In this document: one piece after another, positions 1 to 7,249 of the stretch
How positions within the stretch are numbered: position 1 is the stretch's first letter
Layout of the letters: each line of letters opens with the position of its first letter
Origin: TMED14 sp038145075
Lineage (GTDB): Bacteria > Bacteroidota > Bacteroidia > Flavobacteriales > Schleiferiaceae
NCBI GenBank assembly: GCA_038145075.1
Contig: JAYQOY010000027.1
Location: 1 to 20,455, forward strand
DNA: 20,455 bases
Direction of reading: 5' to 3'
The notes under the pieces: generated by a model
Told to the model about the DNA's origin: nothing
What the model saw: the letters and a program-made list of their open reading frames with translations, nothing else
Databases searched by the model: none
Translations under genes and position numbers: made by a program

Positions 1-30
1 TTCCACCACGCAGTTTAAGGATAAAAGAGA

Positions 31-42
31 TTAAACGTTTAA
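31..42. repeat. Perfect 12-bp palindrome
   Basis: TTAAACGTTTAA reads identically on both strands. It sits just left of the hairpin repeat array, in the only non-coding stretch at the left edge. It could be an operator-like site or chance in AT-rich DNA. No neighbouring gene start is visible to tie it to. Confidence 0.3.
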
Positions 43-55
43 GCGAAAAGCTACA

Positions 56-177
56 GCGCGAAGCGCGTGCCTTCTAGCTTTCTAGCCAACCAGCTAATTT
101 GCGCGAAGCGCGTGCTTTCTAGCCTCAGGGCGAAGCCCGAGCTCTCTAGCCACAGTGCGCAGCACGTGCTCTCTAGC
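56..177. repeat. Array of four 23-bp hairpin repeats, 27-bp period
   Basis: Four copies of exactly 23 bp lie at 56-78, 101-123, 128-150 and 155-177. The last three are spaced 27 bp apart. The first is 45 bp from the second, with an extra partial TTTCTAGCC copy at 79-87 between them. Another partial, TATCTAGCC, follows at 178-186. Each copy starts with a small inverted repeat around a G-N-A triloop: GCGC-GAA-GCGC twice, then GGGC-GAA-GCCC, then GTGC-GCA-GCAC. The second stem pair changes C-G, C-G, G-C, T-A, so pairing is kept while sequence changes. Each copy ends in a conserved YTCTAGC tail. In DNA, d(GCGAAGC)-type GNA loops are known to form unusually stable mini-hairpins. The array lies directly downstream of apbE, at the 3' end of the nqr operon. 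Its role is unknown. Confidence 0.85.
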
Positions 178-190
178 TATCTAGCCCGAG

Positions 191-1252
191 CTACTCCAAG
201 TTCCACGACGCCCAGACCTGCAATCCTTCCGCTTCGTTTCCAAAAATCAACAATGCGTCCCATTCGGGATGCTGGGCCAACCACTGCTTGGTTTTTTCCA
301 TGCCCATGGCCATGGCCGCAGTCGCCATGCCATCTGCTTCCGCACACGTCGGACCGATAAGGGTGGCACTGAGGACATCTGTTTGAATGGGCCAGCCCGT
401 TTTGGCATCTAGGGTGTGTCCATAGTGGGCACCGCTAATAGGATCCACTTTGTAGTTACGGTAATTGCCGCTGGTAGCCAGAGCGCGTTCGTTGAGTTCC
501 ACCGTTTGGGCATACACAGAGGATTTCCCTTGCTGTGGGAGCTCAATTCCCACTTTGTAGGGGCTTCCATCGGGCTTCACACCAAAGGTGCGTACTTCCC
601 CTCCGATCTCTACAAAGGCTGCAGTGGCGCCTCGTGCGCGCAGCGAATCGATCACGATATCGACCGAATGGCCTTGGGAGAAACTCATAAAATTTAATTG
701 GGTCCGTACACCCTCACGTCCAGGCGTTGGACGTCCTTGGTCAAGGGCCAATTTGGCAGGCGAGTTACCCGTGCAGAGGTGGGCCAATGAAAACCAGCTG
801 GTATCCCCAACGTGCTGCATAAGGGCCGCTAAAGCCAGGGTGTCGCGAGGCAACAAGGTAGCGGGCCCAACCCCAAATCCCCAGGCCTCAATAACGGGTG
901 CTAAGGTGGGATCGAGGGCACCCTGAGTCTCGTAGTACAAGGCGCGCCCAATTTGCAGGAGCTCGCAGAGGTAGGGATGGTCAGGTGCAACCAACTCTGG
1001 CCCGTTCATGGCTGAAATCAAGGAGGTACTGTCCCAAGGGGAAGCCACGTGGTTGTACTCCGCCAGCCAACGTTGGATATCTGAGGCCTCAACGCGTGCA
1101 TCGCCGTAGACGGTGATGTGAAAGGTGGTCGCTTGGGCTTCCCCTTCAAAGTGAAGGGCGTTGTCAGGAGACTGGCAGCCCGCCGCGAGCAGCAGAGCGC
1201 CAAAAAAAGCGGCCGAGGCCGCTTTTCTTAGGAGGTAGGGATTAGCCACCAA
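191..1252 (-). CDS. apbE: FAD:protein FMN transferase ApbE (lipoprotein)
   Basis: ApbE moves FMN from FAD onto a threonine hydroxyl of target proteins outside the cytoplasm. In Nqr the targets are NqrB and NqrC. The N-terminus has a charged start, a hydrophobic stretch and a lipobox, LLAAGC, with the lipidated cysteine near residue 26. Family motifs follow in order: GALDPTLAPVIEAWGFG (about 111-127), FSQGHSVD (about 191-198, the equivalent of AKGYAVD), VEIGGEVRTFG (214-224), SGNYRNYK (261-268), and the metal-site segment CAEADGMATAA with D307 and T311. Length fits the family. The start is a rare codon: TTG at 1252, or GTG at 1249 one codon on. No ATG precedes the lipobox, so the gene must begin within the last bases of nqrF, overlapping it by 8-11 nt. 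A terminator-like hairpin overlaps its signal-peptide codons (see separate entry). Confidence 0.93.
   Translation of the reverse strand: MVANPYLLRKAASAAFFGALLLAAGCQSPDNALHFEGEAQATTFHITVYGDARVEASDIQRWLAEYNHVASPWDSTSLISAMNGPELVAPDHPYLCELLQIGRALYYETQGALDPTLAPVIEAWGFGVGPATLLPRDTLALAALMQHVGDTSWFSLAHLCTGNSPAKLALDQGRPTPGREGVRTQLNFMSFSQGHSVDIVIDSLRARGATAAFVEIGGEVRTFGVKPDGSPYKVGIELPQQGKSSVYAQTVELNERALATSGNYRNYKVDPISGAHYGHTLDAKTGWPIQTDVLSATLIGPTCAEADGMATAAMAMGMEKTKQWLAQHPEWDALLIFGNEAEGLQVWASWNLE
1202..1226 (-). terminator. Intrinsic-terminator-like hairpin inside apbE 5' end
   Basis: Read on the minus strand, an AAAAGCGGCC arm, two bases, and a GGCCGCTTTT arm form a perfect inverted repeat (1226 to 1205). 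It runs into seven consecutive T (1208 to 1202). The stem is about 75% GC in its core, followed directly by a U-tract. It begins 15 nt after the nqrF stop codon, where an operon terminator would sit. However, it is also in frame in apbE, where it encodes the RKAASAAFF part of the signal peptide. It may therefore act as a partial terminator or attenuator that lowers apbE expression relative to nqrA-F. Confidence 0.6.
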
Positions 1253-2549
1253 AGTCGTCGAAGGATACGTTCTCCGCAGGTACGCCGAAGTCGTCGACCA
1301 TCTTCAAAACGGCCGCGTTCATCATGGGCGGTCCGCAGAAGTAGAATTCGATGTCCTCAGGAGCGTCGTGCTTGGAGAGGTAGTTGTCAATCAAAGCTTG
1401 GTGTACAAAGCCCGTGAAACCGTCGCCATCGTCGTCGATGCTCTTTTTCGCGGTCCAGTTGTCTTCGGGAAGGGGCTCCGAAAGCACCATGTGGAACTTG
1501 AAGTTGGGGAACTCCTTTTCGATGTTCTGGAAGTCGTCGATGTAGAAGAGCTCGCGACGTGAGCGACCGCCGTACCAGTAGGATACTTTTCGGCCCGTCT
1601 TCAACGTGTGGAAGAGGTGGAACAAGTGCGAACGCATGGGCGCCATACCTGCACCGCCGCCGACATAGATCATTTCGGCTTCGGTGTCCTTGATGTGGAA
1701 TTCACCGTAAGGGCCGGAAATGGTCACCTTGTCGCCCGCCTTAAGATTGAAGACGTAAGAGGAACACACACCGGGATTCACGTCCATCCAACCGTTCTTC
1801 GCGCGATCCCAGGGCGGAGTGGCGATACGGATGTTTAACATGATAATATTGCCCTCTGCAGGGTGGTTGGCCATGGAGTAGGCACGGAAGAGGGGCTCAG
1901 GATTGCTCATCTTGAGATCCCACAGGCCAAACTTGTCCCATTCGGACTGGAACTCATCCGGCTTCTTGCCCAAGCGGGGGTGCGCAGTGATGTCCATGTC
2001 CTTGAAGTCCACGTCAATGGCGGGAACGTCCACCTGGATGTAGCCACCGGCCAAGAAGTCGAGGTTCTCTCCTTCAGGCAATTTGACTACGAATTCTTTG
2101 ATGAAGGAGGCCACGTTGTAGTTGGAAACCACTTCGCATTCCCACTTCTTGATGCCGAAGATTTCATCGGGCACCTTAATCTTCATGTCGTTCTTCACCT
2201 TTACTTGGCAACCCAAGCGCCAGTTGTCCGCGACTTGCTTGCGGTTGAAGAAGCCCGTTTCGGTGGGGAGGATTTCGCCGCCGCCTTCAAAAACTTGGCA
2301 TTTGCACATACCGCAGGTACCGCCGCCGCCACAGGCGGAAGGCAAGAAGATCTTCTGGTTGCCCAGGGTGCCCAACAGCGTGCTACCTGACTCCACTTCT
2401 ACCATGTCGCCGTTGATTTCCAACTTGACAGGGCCTGAGGGGCTCAAGCGTGCTTTGGCTTGCAAAAGGATGGTGACCAAGGCCAAGATGACCAAGGTGA
2501 AAACGGCGACGGATACGCCGAGTACGGTAGAGGATGCTGCTAAAAACAT
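1242..2549 (-). CDS. nqrF: Na+-translocating NADH:quinone oxidoreductase subunit F
   Basis: NqrF is the electron entry subunit: it oxidises NADH at an FAD and passes electrons through a 2Fe-2S cluster into the complex. One N-terminal membrane helix (about residues 4-29) is followed by a plant-type ferredoxin domain with cluster cysteines C73, C79, C82 and C114, in the spacing CGGGGTCGMC...RLGC. The ferredoxin-reductase part shows the FAD-binding RAYSMANHP motif, the NADH-site YVGGGAGMAPMRSH segment, WYGGRSRRELFY, and the C-terminal YFCGPPMMNAAV and FDDFGG. At 435 residues it is slightly longer than the Vibrio protein, as is usual for Bacteroidota. It starts 15 nt after nqrE ends and overlaps the beginning of apbE. 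Confidence 0.98.
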   Translation of the reverse strand: MFLAASSTVLGVSVAVFTLVILALVTILLQAKARLSPSGPVKLEINGDMVEVESGSTLLGTLGNQKIFLPSACGGGGTCGMCKCQVFEGGGEILPTETGFFNRKQVADNWRLGCQVKVKNDMKIKVPDEIFGIKKWECEVVSNYNVASFIKEFVVKLPEGENLDFLAGGYIQVDVPAIDVDFKDMDITAHPRLGKKPDEFQSEWDKFGLWDLKMSNPEPLFRAYSMANHPAEGNIIMLNIRIATPPWDRAKNGWMDVNPGVCSSYVFNLKAGDKVTISGPYGEFHIKDTEAEMIYVGGGAGMAPMRSHLFHLFHTLKTGRKVSYWYGGRSRRELFYIDDFQNIEKEFPNFKFHMVLSEPLPEDNWTAKKSIDDDGDGFTGFVHQALIDNYLSKHDAPEDIEFYFCGPPMMNAAVLKMVDDFGVPAENVSFDDFGG

Positions 2550-2564
2550 TTCGCTATCGACTGA

Positions 2565-3182
2565 TTAGAGTTTGATTCCCATGAAGCTCATAAAGGCAAT
2601 GCCCATCAAGCCCGTGATGATGAAGGTGATACCCAAACCGCGCAAGGGAGCGGGAACGTGGGAGTACTTCAAGCGCTCGCGGATGGCGGCTATGGCTACG
2701 ATAGCCAACAACCAACCAATGCCTGACCCTAAACCAAACACGGTAGCTTGGCCAATGTTCTCGTAGGCGCGCTCCTGCATGAAGAGCGAACCACCCAAGA
2801 TGGAACAGTTAACGGCGATCAAAGGCAAGAAGATGCCCAGCGCAGAGTACAAAGCGGGGGCGAACTTTTCTACGACCATTTCCACCAACTGCACCATGGC
2901 CGCGATCACGGCGATGAACATGATGAAGGAAAGGAAGCTGAGGTCCAATTCGGCGAAGGAAGGATCCAACCACTGCAATGCGCCTTTTTGAAGCACTTTG
3001 GTCTCCAAGAGGTAGTTCACAGGCAGCGTGATGGTCAATACGAAGGTCACTGCCAAACCGAGGCCCATGGCGGTCTTAACCGTTTTGGATACGGCCAAGT
3101 ACGAACACATGCCTAGGAAGTAGGCAAAGATCATGTTGTCAATGAAGATGCTCTTGACGAAGATGTTGAGTAATTCTTGCAT
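2565..3182 (-). CDS. nqrE: Na+-translocating NADH:quinone oxidoreductase subunit E
   Basis: NqrE is a six-helix integral membrane protein related to RnfA. With NqrD it holds an intramembrane iron-sulfur centre that relays electrons across the membrane. The signature IFIDNMIFAYFLGMC is at residues 12-26 and AVNCSILGG at about 122-130, giving the two conserved cysteines C26 and C125. The 205-residue length and the hydrophobic pattern match the family. The gene is 12 nt downstream of nqrD and 15 nt upstream of nqrF, in the canonical A-B-C-D-E-F order. The ATG start aligns with the usual N-terminus. Confidence 0.97.
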   Translation of the reverse strand: MQELLNIFVKSIFIDNMIFAYFLGMCSYLAVSKTVKTAMGLGLAVTFVLTITLPVNYLLETKVLQKGALQWLDPSFAELDLSFLSFIMFIAVIAAMVQLVEMVVEKFAPALYSALGIFLPLIAVNCSILGGSLFMQERAYENIGQATVFGLGSGIGWLLAIVAIAAIRERLKYSHVPAPLRGLGITFIITGLMGIAFMSFMGIKL

Positions 3183-3194
3183 GGCTACGTAAGC

Positions 3195-3857
3195 TTAGTC
3201 TTTTTCGATCAAGGAAGGAGTTTTGGCGCGCTGAACCCAAATGATCAGAGCGACCACAATCAAGGCCATCGGAGGCAACAGCATCATGCCGTTGTTCTTG
3301 TAGCCAAAGTCGTACAGGCCGAGCATTTCGACTACGGGGTAGTCCATCAGCGTACCGTTGCCCAGCAATTCGCGGAAGAAGGCGACGATGATCAAGATGC
3401 CGCCGTAGGCTGCACCGTTGCCCAAACCGTCGAGGACCGACTTCCATGGGGTGTTGCCCAGGGAGAAGGCTTCAATTCGGCCCATGATGATACAGTTCGT
3501 GATGATCAAGCCTACGAAGACCGACAGCTGCTTGGACACATCGTACACGAAGGCTTTCAACACCTGGTCTACGAGGATAACCAAGGTAGCTACCACGACG
3601 AGCTGTACGATGATGCGGATTCGGTTGGGAATCATATTGCGCATCAACGAGGTAATCAAGTTGGCCATGGTCGTAACCACAAGTACGGATATACCCATCA
3701 CAATGGCGGGCTTCAACTTTACGGTGATCGCCAAGGCGCTACAAATACCCAATACCTGAACGGTAATAGGGTTATTTGAATTGAGCGGATCAGTGAGAAG
3801 GGCGCGGTTCTTCTTGGAGAACAAGCCCTCTTTGGCGGGTTTTTGCTCAGTGCTCAT
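3195..3857 (-). CDS. nqrD: Na+-translocating NADH:quinone oxidoreductase subunit D
   Basis: NqrD is the RnfE-like membrane partner of NqrE, with inverted topology. Together they ligate the intramembrane iron-sulfur centre. The N-terminal cytoplasmic segment carries the family motif LLTDPLNSNNPITVQVLGICS, in which C39 is the conserved cysteine. The second one, C122, lies in IITNCIIMGR. Six hydrophobic helices follow the expected pattern. At 220 residues it is a little longer than the usual 210, from a short charged N-terminal extension. Its ATG overlaps the nqrC stop by 4 nt (ATGA), suggesting translational coupling. Confidence 0.97.
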   Translation of the reverse strand: MSTEQKPAKEGLFSKKNRALLTDPLNSNNPITVQVLGICSALAITVKLKPAIVMGISVLVVTTMANLITSLMRNMIPNRIRIIVQLVVVATLVILVDQVLKAFVYDVSKQLSVFVGLIITNCIIMGRIEAFSLGNTPWKSVLDGLGNGAAYGGILIIVAFFRELLGNGTLMDYPVVEMLGLYDFGYKNNGMMLLPPMALIVVALIIWVQRAKTPSLIEKD

Positions 3858-4606
3858 AATGCAGCAGTGGTTAAGGGGGTCTCAGCGGCAAGGCCCAAGG
3901 TGTCCACAGCAGGGGCTGTAGCGGCAGCGGCAATGCGCATCAAATAGGTTTTGTAAGGAGCCAAACAGTCCGAAATCATCGTCTGTACGCCCACAGAGGT
4001 AATGGTACCGCCCGAAATGCCGTCCACCTGCTGGTCGCCGGCTGCGTCGCCTTTGCGGACTTCGATGCCCTCGTAGGCTTCCGTGAACAGCTTCTTGCCA
4101 GGGAACTGGTCTTGGAAGATAGGGGTAGCTATTTCCGCGCCCAGACCGGGGGTCTCCGTCTTGTGACCAAAGGTGGCACCCAAGATGGTATTGCCATCGC
4201 CTTCCAGGGCTACGTAGCCCCAGATTGGGCCCCAGAGGCCTTTGCCGCGCAAGGGAAGAACGTAGTAGGTGTTGCCCTCAACTACGGCCTTGTACAAAGG
4301 AACTTGGCGCTCTTCGGCGCTGAGTGCCACAGCGCTGGCCATGTCGATGTCAAAGGCCGAAACCTCTGACGCAACTGCTTCGCCATTTTGGATGACCAAT
4401 TGCTCGGTGATGTACTGGGCAAAAAGGGCATCGGCGTCTTCGCCTTCGATACCAATCGAACGCAAGATGTCAGACTTCTTCTCCAATTCGACGTTCTTGT
4501 CCTGGAAGGGCTTCAATGACGTCGCTGCGATGGAGAGCAATGCGGCCACCAGGACCACCATCACCACCGCGAAGATGTACGTGTATTTGTTAGAATTGAT
4601 ATTCAT
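3854..4606 (-). CDS. nqrC: Na+-translocating NADH:quinone oxidoreductase subunit C (covalent FMN)
   Basis: NqrC has one N-terminal transmembrane helix (about residues 10-30) and a periplasmic FMN-binding domain whose flavin is covalently bound to a threonine. Family segments include GKGLWGPIWGYVAL (121-134) and ATFGHKTETPGLGAEI (144-159). The flavinylation motif reads DGISGGTITS, with the acceptor T201. The residue before it is Gly where the consensus SGAT has Ala. After the conserved fold the protein carries an Ala/Thr-rich tail of about 25-30 residues (about 222-250) that is not needed for the fold. The gene is 3 nt downstream of nqrB and overlaps nqrD by 4 nt. ApbE at the end of the operon is the expected flavinylating enzyme. 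Confidence 0.97.
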   Translation of the reverse strand: MNINSNKYTYIFAVVMVVLVAALLSIAATSLKPFQDKNVELEKKSDILRSIGIEGEDADALFAQYITEQLVIQNGEAVASEVSAFDIDMASAVALSAEERQVPLYKAVVEGNTYYVLPLRGKGLWGPIWGYVALEGDGNTILGATFGHKTETPGLGAEIATPIFQDQFPGKKLFTEAYEGIEVRKGDAAGDQQVDGISGGTITSVGVQTMISDCLAPYKTYLMRIAAAATAPAVDTLGLAAETPLTTAAL

Positions 4607-4609
4607 GGC

Positions 4610-5806
4610 TTAGGCTTTTGCGCGCTTGAGACGCTTTTGAATGTTTGCATTAACCACATAATGGTCGATCAAAGGCGCCATTACGTTCATGAAGAGGATG
4701 GCCAACATCATGCCTTCGGGGTACGCGGGGTTGAATACGCGAATCATGATGCCCAAGAAACCCACGAGGAAGCCGTAGATCCACTTGCCACGTTCGGTAT
4801 GAGCAGCCGATACAGGGTCCGTCGCCATAAAGACGGTGGCAAATGCCCAGCTACCGAAGACCAAGTGGTAGTAGAAGGGAATGCTCATGAAGTTCTGCTG
4901 AGCTTCCGTCAGCATGTGAGGCGCTGCAGCGTTGAAGATCAAGCCCATCGCGATGGCGCCCAAGGTGGAGCCAGCCATAATTTTCCAAGAACCGATGCCC
5001 GTGGCGATCAGGTAGATACCCCCTAATACGATGAGCAAGGTGCTGGTTTCACCGATGGAACCAGGAATGAGGCCCAGAAAGGCATCCCATGCGCTGAACG
5101 TGGTGGTGCCGCTGGTTGCGTATTGGCCCAATGCGGTAGCACCTGAGAACCCATCTACCACGGCTTGTCCTGCCTCGGTCGTCGTGTTGATCCAAACCTT
5201 GTCGCCCGACATGAAGGAAGGATAGGCGAAGAAGGCAAAGGCTCGAGCCGTCAGGGCGGGGTTCAAGAGGTTCATACCCGTTCCACCGAAGACCTCCTTG
5301 CCGATCAAAACGGCGAAAATGGTCGAGATGGCCACCATCCACAAAGGCATATCAATGGGCATGGTCATGGGAATCAGCAAACCGGAAACCAAGAAACCTT
5401 CGTTTACAGGGTGCTTATTGATACCGGCGAAGTAAATCTCAACGCCCAAGCCTGCCATGTAGGTCACAGCAATCATGGGAACGATTTTCCAAGCGCCAAA
5501 CAAGAAGTTGTCCAATGTGAAGAACTGGCCCCAGCCCATCGCATCGTTGAGCAAGCCCAAGGCCTTATAGTGCTGGTAGCCTCCGTTGAAAATGCCGAAA
5601 ATCAGCGCAGGAACCAGGGCGAAGATGACCGTCACCATGGTGCGCTTCAAGTCGATAGCGTCACGAACGTGTGCCCCGCTGTGTGCGTTGTGATCGGGCA
5701 CAAACATCATGGTTTCCAACGCGTTGTGCAGGGGATACAAGGGCTTCAACTTCCCTGTAGTCACCGCGGGGCGCGTGGCATCGAAAATGTTTTGAATGAA
5801 TTTCAT
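4610..5806 (-). CDS. nqrB: Na+-translocating NADH:quinone oxidoreductase subunit B (covalent FMN)
   Basis: NqrB is the main sodium-translocating membrane subunit, an RnfD homologue with about ten helices. It carries a covalently bound FMN and also riboflavin. The flavinylation motif DGFSGATALG places the acceptor at about T224. Other family segments are HPVNEGFLVSGLLIPMTMP, EVFGGTGMNLLNPALTARAF and FMATDPVSAAHT. I chose the ATG at 5806, giving MKFIQNIFDATRP and 398 residues. A TTG two codons upstream keeps the frame open but is less likely. It starts 14 nt after the nqrA stop, inside the tight nqr operon. Confidence 0.97.
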   Translation of the reverse strand: MKFIQNIFDATRPAVTTGKLKPLYPLHNALETMMFVPDHNAHSGAHVRDAIDLKRTMVTVIFALVPALIFGIFNGGYQHYKALGLLNDAMGWGQFFTLDNFLFGAWKIVPMIAVTYMAGLGVEIYFAGINKHPVNEGFLVSGLLIPMTMPIDMPLWMVAISTIFAVLIGKEVFGGTGMNLLNPALTARAFAFFAYPSFMSGDKVWINTTTEAGQAVVDGFSGATALGQYATSGTTTFSAWDAFLGLIPGSIGETSTLLIVLGGIYLIATGIGSWKIMAGSTLGAIAMGLIFNAAAPHMLTEAQQNFMSIPFYYHLVFGSWAFATVFMATDPVSAAHTERGKWIYGFLVGFLGIMIRVFNPAYPEGMMLAILFMNVMAPLIDHYVVNANIQKRLKRAKA

Positions 5807-5820
5807 GAGCAAGCGGAGGA

Positions 5821-7161
5821 TTAATTCATTTCGGTGTAAAGAAGGTCCAGACCTTCACGAACCATCTGCTGCAAGGGCTGCTTGGAGGTACATACCACCT
5901 CGCACAAAGCGAAGTCTTCAGGTGTCACCTCGTAGATGCCGAGCGCTTCCATTTTTTCCAAATCCTTCGCCCATACCGCCTTCAAAAGCTGGTTGGGGTA
6001 GATATCGAAGGGGAATACCTGGTCGTACTGACCCGTCACCACAAAGGCGCGTTCTTCCCCGTTCAATTTGGTGGACAAGTCGTACTTCTTGCCGGGGGTG
6101 AGGAAGCTGAAGAAGGTTCGGCTCACGGAGTACTTTCCAAAGCCGGGAAGCACCCAACCCAAGAAGTCCGTGCCTTGTCCTTCAGGAATCACCGTGATCT
6201 GCTGGGCATTCACACCCAAGTAGCCCGTGGCTCCGATAGAAGCGCCGGTGAGCACAGAACCCGAGATGTAGCGGAACGAACCTGCCTTCACTTCCGCTTG
6301 GAAGAAGGACTCCAAGTTCATACCCCCGCGTACACGGAAATAGCGTGGGTTGGTGAAACCGCTTCCACCGGCCGCAACAACGCGGTCGCAGTGGTACTCA
6401 CCCGTCAAGAACAACGTACCGAACAAGGCAACGTCCTGGGCGGACAAGGTCCAAACCACTTCACCTTTGTTCAAAGGAGAAACCGCAGCAATGTGCACGG
6501 AGGTGTTACCAGCAGGGTGCTTGCCTGCAAAACGGTGGATCTCCACGCCCTTGGCTTGTGTTAATGCGGGGAAGCTCTCAGAGGCCTCCAGGCTCAGAAC
6601 CGTCTTGGGCGACAAGAGGCCCAAAACTTCCAGACCTGCGGCAAATGCCTCTTCCTTGCCCGCAAGCGCCACAGAAGCTTCCGTCGCGAAGGGAGCGGTC
6701 GCCATGCCGTTTACGAAGATGGCCTTGGGCTGATCGTCCGGATTGGCGATGCGGCCATAGGGGCGCATTTCCAAAGCCGTCCAAGCACCAGAGCTCAGCA
6801 ATTTTTCTTTGGCTTCTTCCGCCGTGCTGGGCATTCCCTTGCCGAAGTTGCGGTAGGTGGTGCTGGCGTCTGCCGCCAAAACCACGTGCAACAAACGACG
6901 CTTCTCGCCGCGTACAATGGCCTTCACCGTGCCACTGACGGGAGAGGTGACTTGAATGTGGGGATTCTTTTTGTCGTGGAAGATGCACTGACCCGCTTGG
7001 ATCGCGTCGCCTTCTTTCACGGCAAGCTTGGGAGAAAGACCCGTAAATTCTTCAGGATTTAGGGCGAACGAGGTGCTCAACGGAGCCTCATCGACCTGCG
7101 CAGAGGGTGCACCTACCAGGGGGAGGTTCAAGCCTTTGCGGATGGTATGTGTTTTCGACAT
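5821..7161 (-). CDS. nqrA: Na+-translocating NADH:quinone oxidoreductase subunit A
   Basis: NqrA is the cytoplasmic peripheral subunit of Nqr, involved in ubiquinone-site function and docking to NqrB. Visible family segments are the N-terminal IRKGLNLPL, HDKKNPHIQVTSPVSGTV (62-79), RGEKRRLL (84-91) and GGSGFTNPRYFRVRGG (265-280). The ATG at 7161 gives 446 residues, the usual family length, and begins MSKTHTIRKGLNLPL as expected. The frame stays open 39 nt further up, to a TTG, but that stretch overlaps the predicted promoter. It is the first gene of the operon. Its 5' region is shared with the divergent DUF5103 gene. Confidence 0.97.
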   Translation of the reverse strand: MSKTHTIRKGLNLPLVGAPSAQVDEAPLSTSFALNPEEFTGLSPKLAVKEGDAIQAGQCIFHDKKNPHIQVTSPVSGTVKAIVRGEKRRLLHVVLAADASTTYRNFGKGMPSTAEEAKEKLLSSGAWTALEMRPYGRIANPDDQPKAIFVNGMATAPFATEASVALAGKEEAFAAGLEVLGLLSPKTVLSLEASESFPALTQAKGVEIHRFAGKHPAGNTSVHIAAVSPLNKGEVVWTLSAQDVALFGTLFLTGEYHCDRVVAAGGSGFTNPRYFRVRGGMNLESFFQAEVKAGSFRYISGSVLTGASIGATGYLGVNAQQITVIPEGQGTDFLGWVLPGFGKYSVSRTFFSFLTPGKKYDLSTKLNGEERAFVVTGQYDQVFPFDIYPNQLLKAVWAKDLEKMEALGIYEVTPEDFALCEVVCTSKQPLQQMVREGLDLLYTEMN

Positions 7162-7197
7162 GTCCAAGGATAAAATGGTCTCGAAAAAAATTCGGTG

Positions 7198-7228
7198 CAA
7201 AGGTACAAAGGATACCCGGGGCTTAAAA
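7198..7228 (-). promoter_or_regulatory. Predicted nqr operon promoter
   Basis: On the minus strand a perfect Bacteroidota -7 box, TACCTTTG (7205 to 7198), matches TAnnTTTG. A TTTT tract 19 nt further up (7228 to 7225) could stand for the weaker -33 TTTG element. Transcription would begin around 7190-7193, leaving a leader of about 30 nt before the nqrA ATG at 7161. No Shine-Dalgarno sequence is visible, as is normal for this phylum. Confidence 0.5.
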
Positions 7229-7249
7229 GTTTTTCCGCAACTTTAAGGG

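Noticed and set aside
56..177. Possible CRISPR array
   Set aside because: The 27-bp period includes only about 4 nt between 23-bp copies, there are no unique 30-nt spacers, and no cas genes are present.
67..360. Plus-strand 97-codon ORF at the left edge
   Set aside because: Its first part is translation of the hairpin repeats (recurring SS and AKR strings) and the rest is antisense to the conserved end of apbE.
2122..2568. Several plus-strand ORFs of 60-200 codons across the nqr operon
   Set aside because: All are antisense to strongly conserved Nqr subunits and have biased, low-complexity compositions without recognisable motifs.
7162..7200. N-terminal extension of NqrA by 13 residues
   Set aside because: It would need a TTG start inside the predicted promoter, while the ATG at 7161 gives the normal family N-terminus.
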